Shown here: piece after piece, positions 57,362 to 58,256 of the stretch | Numbering within the stretch: position 1 is the first letter of the stretch | Layout: every line of letters begins with the position of its first letter | DNA from: Phoronis australis | Lineage: Eukaryota; Phoronida; Phoronidae | Assembly (NCBI GenBank): GCA_002633005.1 | Contig: NMRA01001041.1 | Span: 1-58,256, forward strand | Direction: 5' to 3' | DNA: 58,256 nucleotides | Program-made: the position numbers and the translations under genes | Notes under the pieces: model-generated | Told to the model about the DNA's origin: nothing | Database searches by the model: none | What the model saw: only the letters and a program-made list of their open reading frames with translations

Positions 57362-57400
57362 GTATTTATAACGTGACTTTGAGGGTTTAGTCGGTGCGAG

Positions 57401-57556
57401 GTGTAGTAATAGCCGAGATTTTCCGACCCGGGGATCGAACCAGCGGCCCCCATAAAACCGGCAAGCGTGCTAACCATTCAGCTAATAGGCAATTGCCCGT
57501 TAGCGAGTAGCTAACAGAGGCTCATATAATTCACCGGAAGCACATCTACAACAGAG
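57401..57556 (-). mobile_element. tRNA-related SINE-like insert
   Basis: Breaks the MULE arm between GTGCGAG and GCATAATTCGCC. On the minus strand it has an A-box-like TTAGCTGAATGGTTAGC and a B-box GGTTCGATCCC in tRNA spacing, then GGGTCGGAAAATCTCGGC. The cloverleaf cannot be completed, so it is not a working tRNA. Target duplication is at most GAG. Confidence 0.5.
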
Positions 57557-57689
57557 GCATAATTCGCCGAAAAGCTTTCGGCATACAGAGAGCCTATAGG
57601 AGCTGCATCGCCTCTGGTTCGGGCCAACAGAGGCGATGGTCATTGCCTAAGTTGAGGGCTGACCAAGTGCCTGTGCACTTGCACAGCCA

Positions 57690-57770
57690 AAGGAGTAAGG
57701 TGTCCTCTATATGCAAAAGGTATTTATAACAACGTGACTTTGATCTTTTATTCAGTGTGAGGCATGTAGT
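57690..57770 (-). repeat. Fragment of the MULE-like arm
   Basis: GGTGTCCTCTATATGCAAAA, GGTATTTATAACAACGTGAC and TTTGAT, then GTGAGGCAT, match the inner part of the M1/M2 right arm but lie outside the M2 target duplication, so this is a separate older fragment. Confidence 0.55.
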
Positions 57771-58256
57771 AAATGTCAACGTCAGTCTCAGCTGTGGCGT
57801 CTCTATGTTGTGATGTCCTTTTATTAACAATGTTGGTCTTGCGACATCTAACGCCAGAAGAGCCAAGCCGAGGTCACACTCCTATCACGTGACGAGTCAA
57901 CCATCGAGACCACGTGACAAGATCGTCTGGGCAGGCCTTCATGCAGCGTACGTCCTGGGCGTCCATTTGGACGCCCTAGCACTAATGTAGACGCCCTGGC
58001 AAGGACGCCCAATGTATCATTTGGACGCCCTGTCAATCAGATTTTCTCCAGTTTGGACACCCACATTGAAAGATTACCAAGACTCCTAGTTAATCAAAGC
58101 AGGAAGATGGCCCTTTCAACTGGGAAAGAAATATACAAAGTATTTAAAATGTTGCAATATTCAAACTATTTGGTAGACCTGTCAATCATTAGCACGTGGT
58201 TGGTTGCCAGAGTGTCTGCTTTCAATAGACTCACATGCCATTGCCATTCTGTACTT
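57771..58256. other. Gene-free right edge
   Basis: Holds two CACGTGAC E-box sites (57886-57893, 57911-57918) and a cluster of GGACGCCC/GGGCGTCC words between 57958 and 58045. No exon recognised. Confidence 0.35.

Larger units (their letters stand above)
54445..57649. mobile_element. MULE-like foldback element, copy M2, with nested insertions
   Basis: Same family as 94-1002. The left end TAGGCAATGACGATCGCC starts at 54445 and the right end GGTCATTGCCTA stops at 57649. Perfect 9-bp duplication AGTTGAGGG at 54436-54444 and 57650-57658. Two insertions, 55267-57361 and about 57401-57556, interrupt the right arm; without them the element is roughly 950 bp. No transposase. Frames at 54451-54771 and 54977-55309 are arm translations. 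Confidence 0.8.

Noticed and set aside
57401-57495. Functional tRNA gene on the minus strand
   Set aside because: Box A and B sequences are present but acceptor and anticodon stems do not form.

Overview
The window is eukaryotic DNA from an animal, most likely a marine invertebrate. The coding sequence that can be supported is split into short exons with GT-AG introns in consistent phase. The recognisable host genes are an innate-immune adaptor (Death domain plus SEFIR domain, CIKS/Act1-like) and a mitochondrial ATP synthase subunit g. Everything else is AT-rich intergenic or intronic DNA packed with nested DNA transposons, satellite-bearing elements and minisatellites. I cannot assign a phylum; a deuterostome or lophotrochozoan is a guess. 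There is no sign of operons, prokaryotic genes or CRISPR.

Layout. 1-8 kb: a 0.9-kb foldback element with 9-bp target duplications (MULE-like), an old satellite-element fragment, a 39/34-bp minisatellite, and an inverted-repeat element (5.86-7.94 kb) carrying a nested CAGGG...CCCTG element; a possible terminal exon of an unknown minus-strand gene abuts it. 9.45-11.39 kb: a satellite-bearing element (called HINE-1 here) with three copies of a 450-bp higher-order repeat. 12.5-13.9 kb: paired CRE-like repeats and a nested pair of small terminal-inverted-repeat elements. 15.47-23.09 kb: a TTAA-flanked Kolobok-like element with a THAP remnant. It holds a second satellite-bearing family (HINE-2), which in turn holds another HINE-1 copy. 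25.09-28.62 kb: a segment bounded by inverted repeats, with exon-like pieces of a possibly secreted protein on the minus strand.

29.05-42.69 kb: the adaptor gene on the plus strand. Five coding exons (29077-29250, 33401-33557, 34243-35124, 38277-38464, 41507-41920) join in frame to 604 codons plus stop. Its introns contain a complete 1.67-kb Kolobok-like element, two minisatellites with units of about 38 bp, two satellite-element arrays and an RNase H remnant of a retrotransposon. 42.7-49.2 kb: intergenic DNA with three small minisatellites. 49.28-50.96 kb: the last two coding exons of ATP synthase subunit g on the minus strand; the first exon was not found. A 105-bp MITE lies in the presumed 3' UTR and a 21-bp minisatellite starts a few bases inside the last intron. 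52.5-53.0 kb: a dispersed repeat in which a 14-bp minisatellite has expanded, next to a minus-strand HINE-1 end. 54.4-57.6 kb: a second MULE-like copy, split by a hAT-like element with 5-bp target duplications and by a tRNA-related insert.

How the parts relate. The adaptor would link an upstream receptor to TRAF-type signalling through homotypic Death and SEFIR contacts. Subunit g is a housekeeping part of the mitochondrial ATP synthase; nothing suggests the two genes work together. The most interesting non-genic signal is that the two satellite-bearing families share one end architecture: a subterminal inverted repeat at both ends, a short 3' hairpin, and the terminus GCTCTYGT. This points to one shared, probably Helentron-like, mobilisation system.
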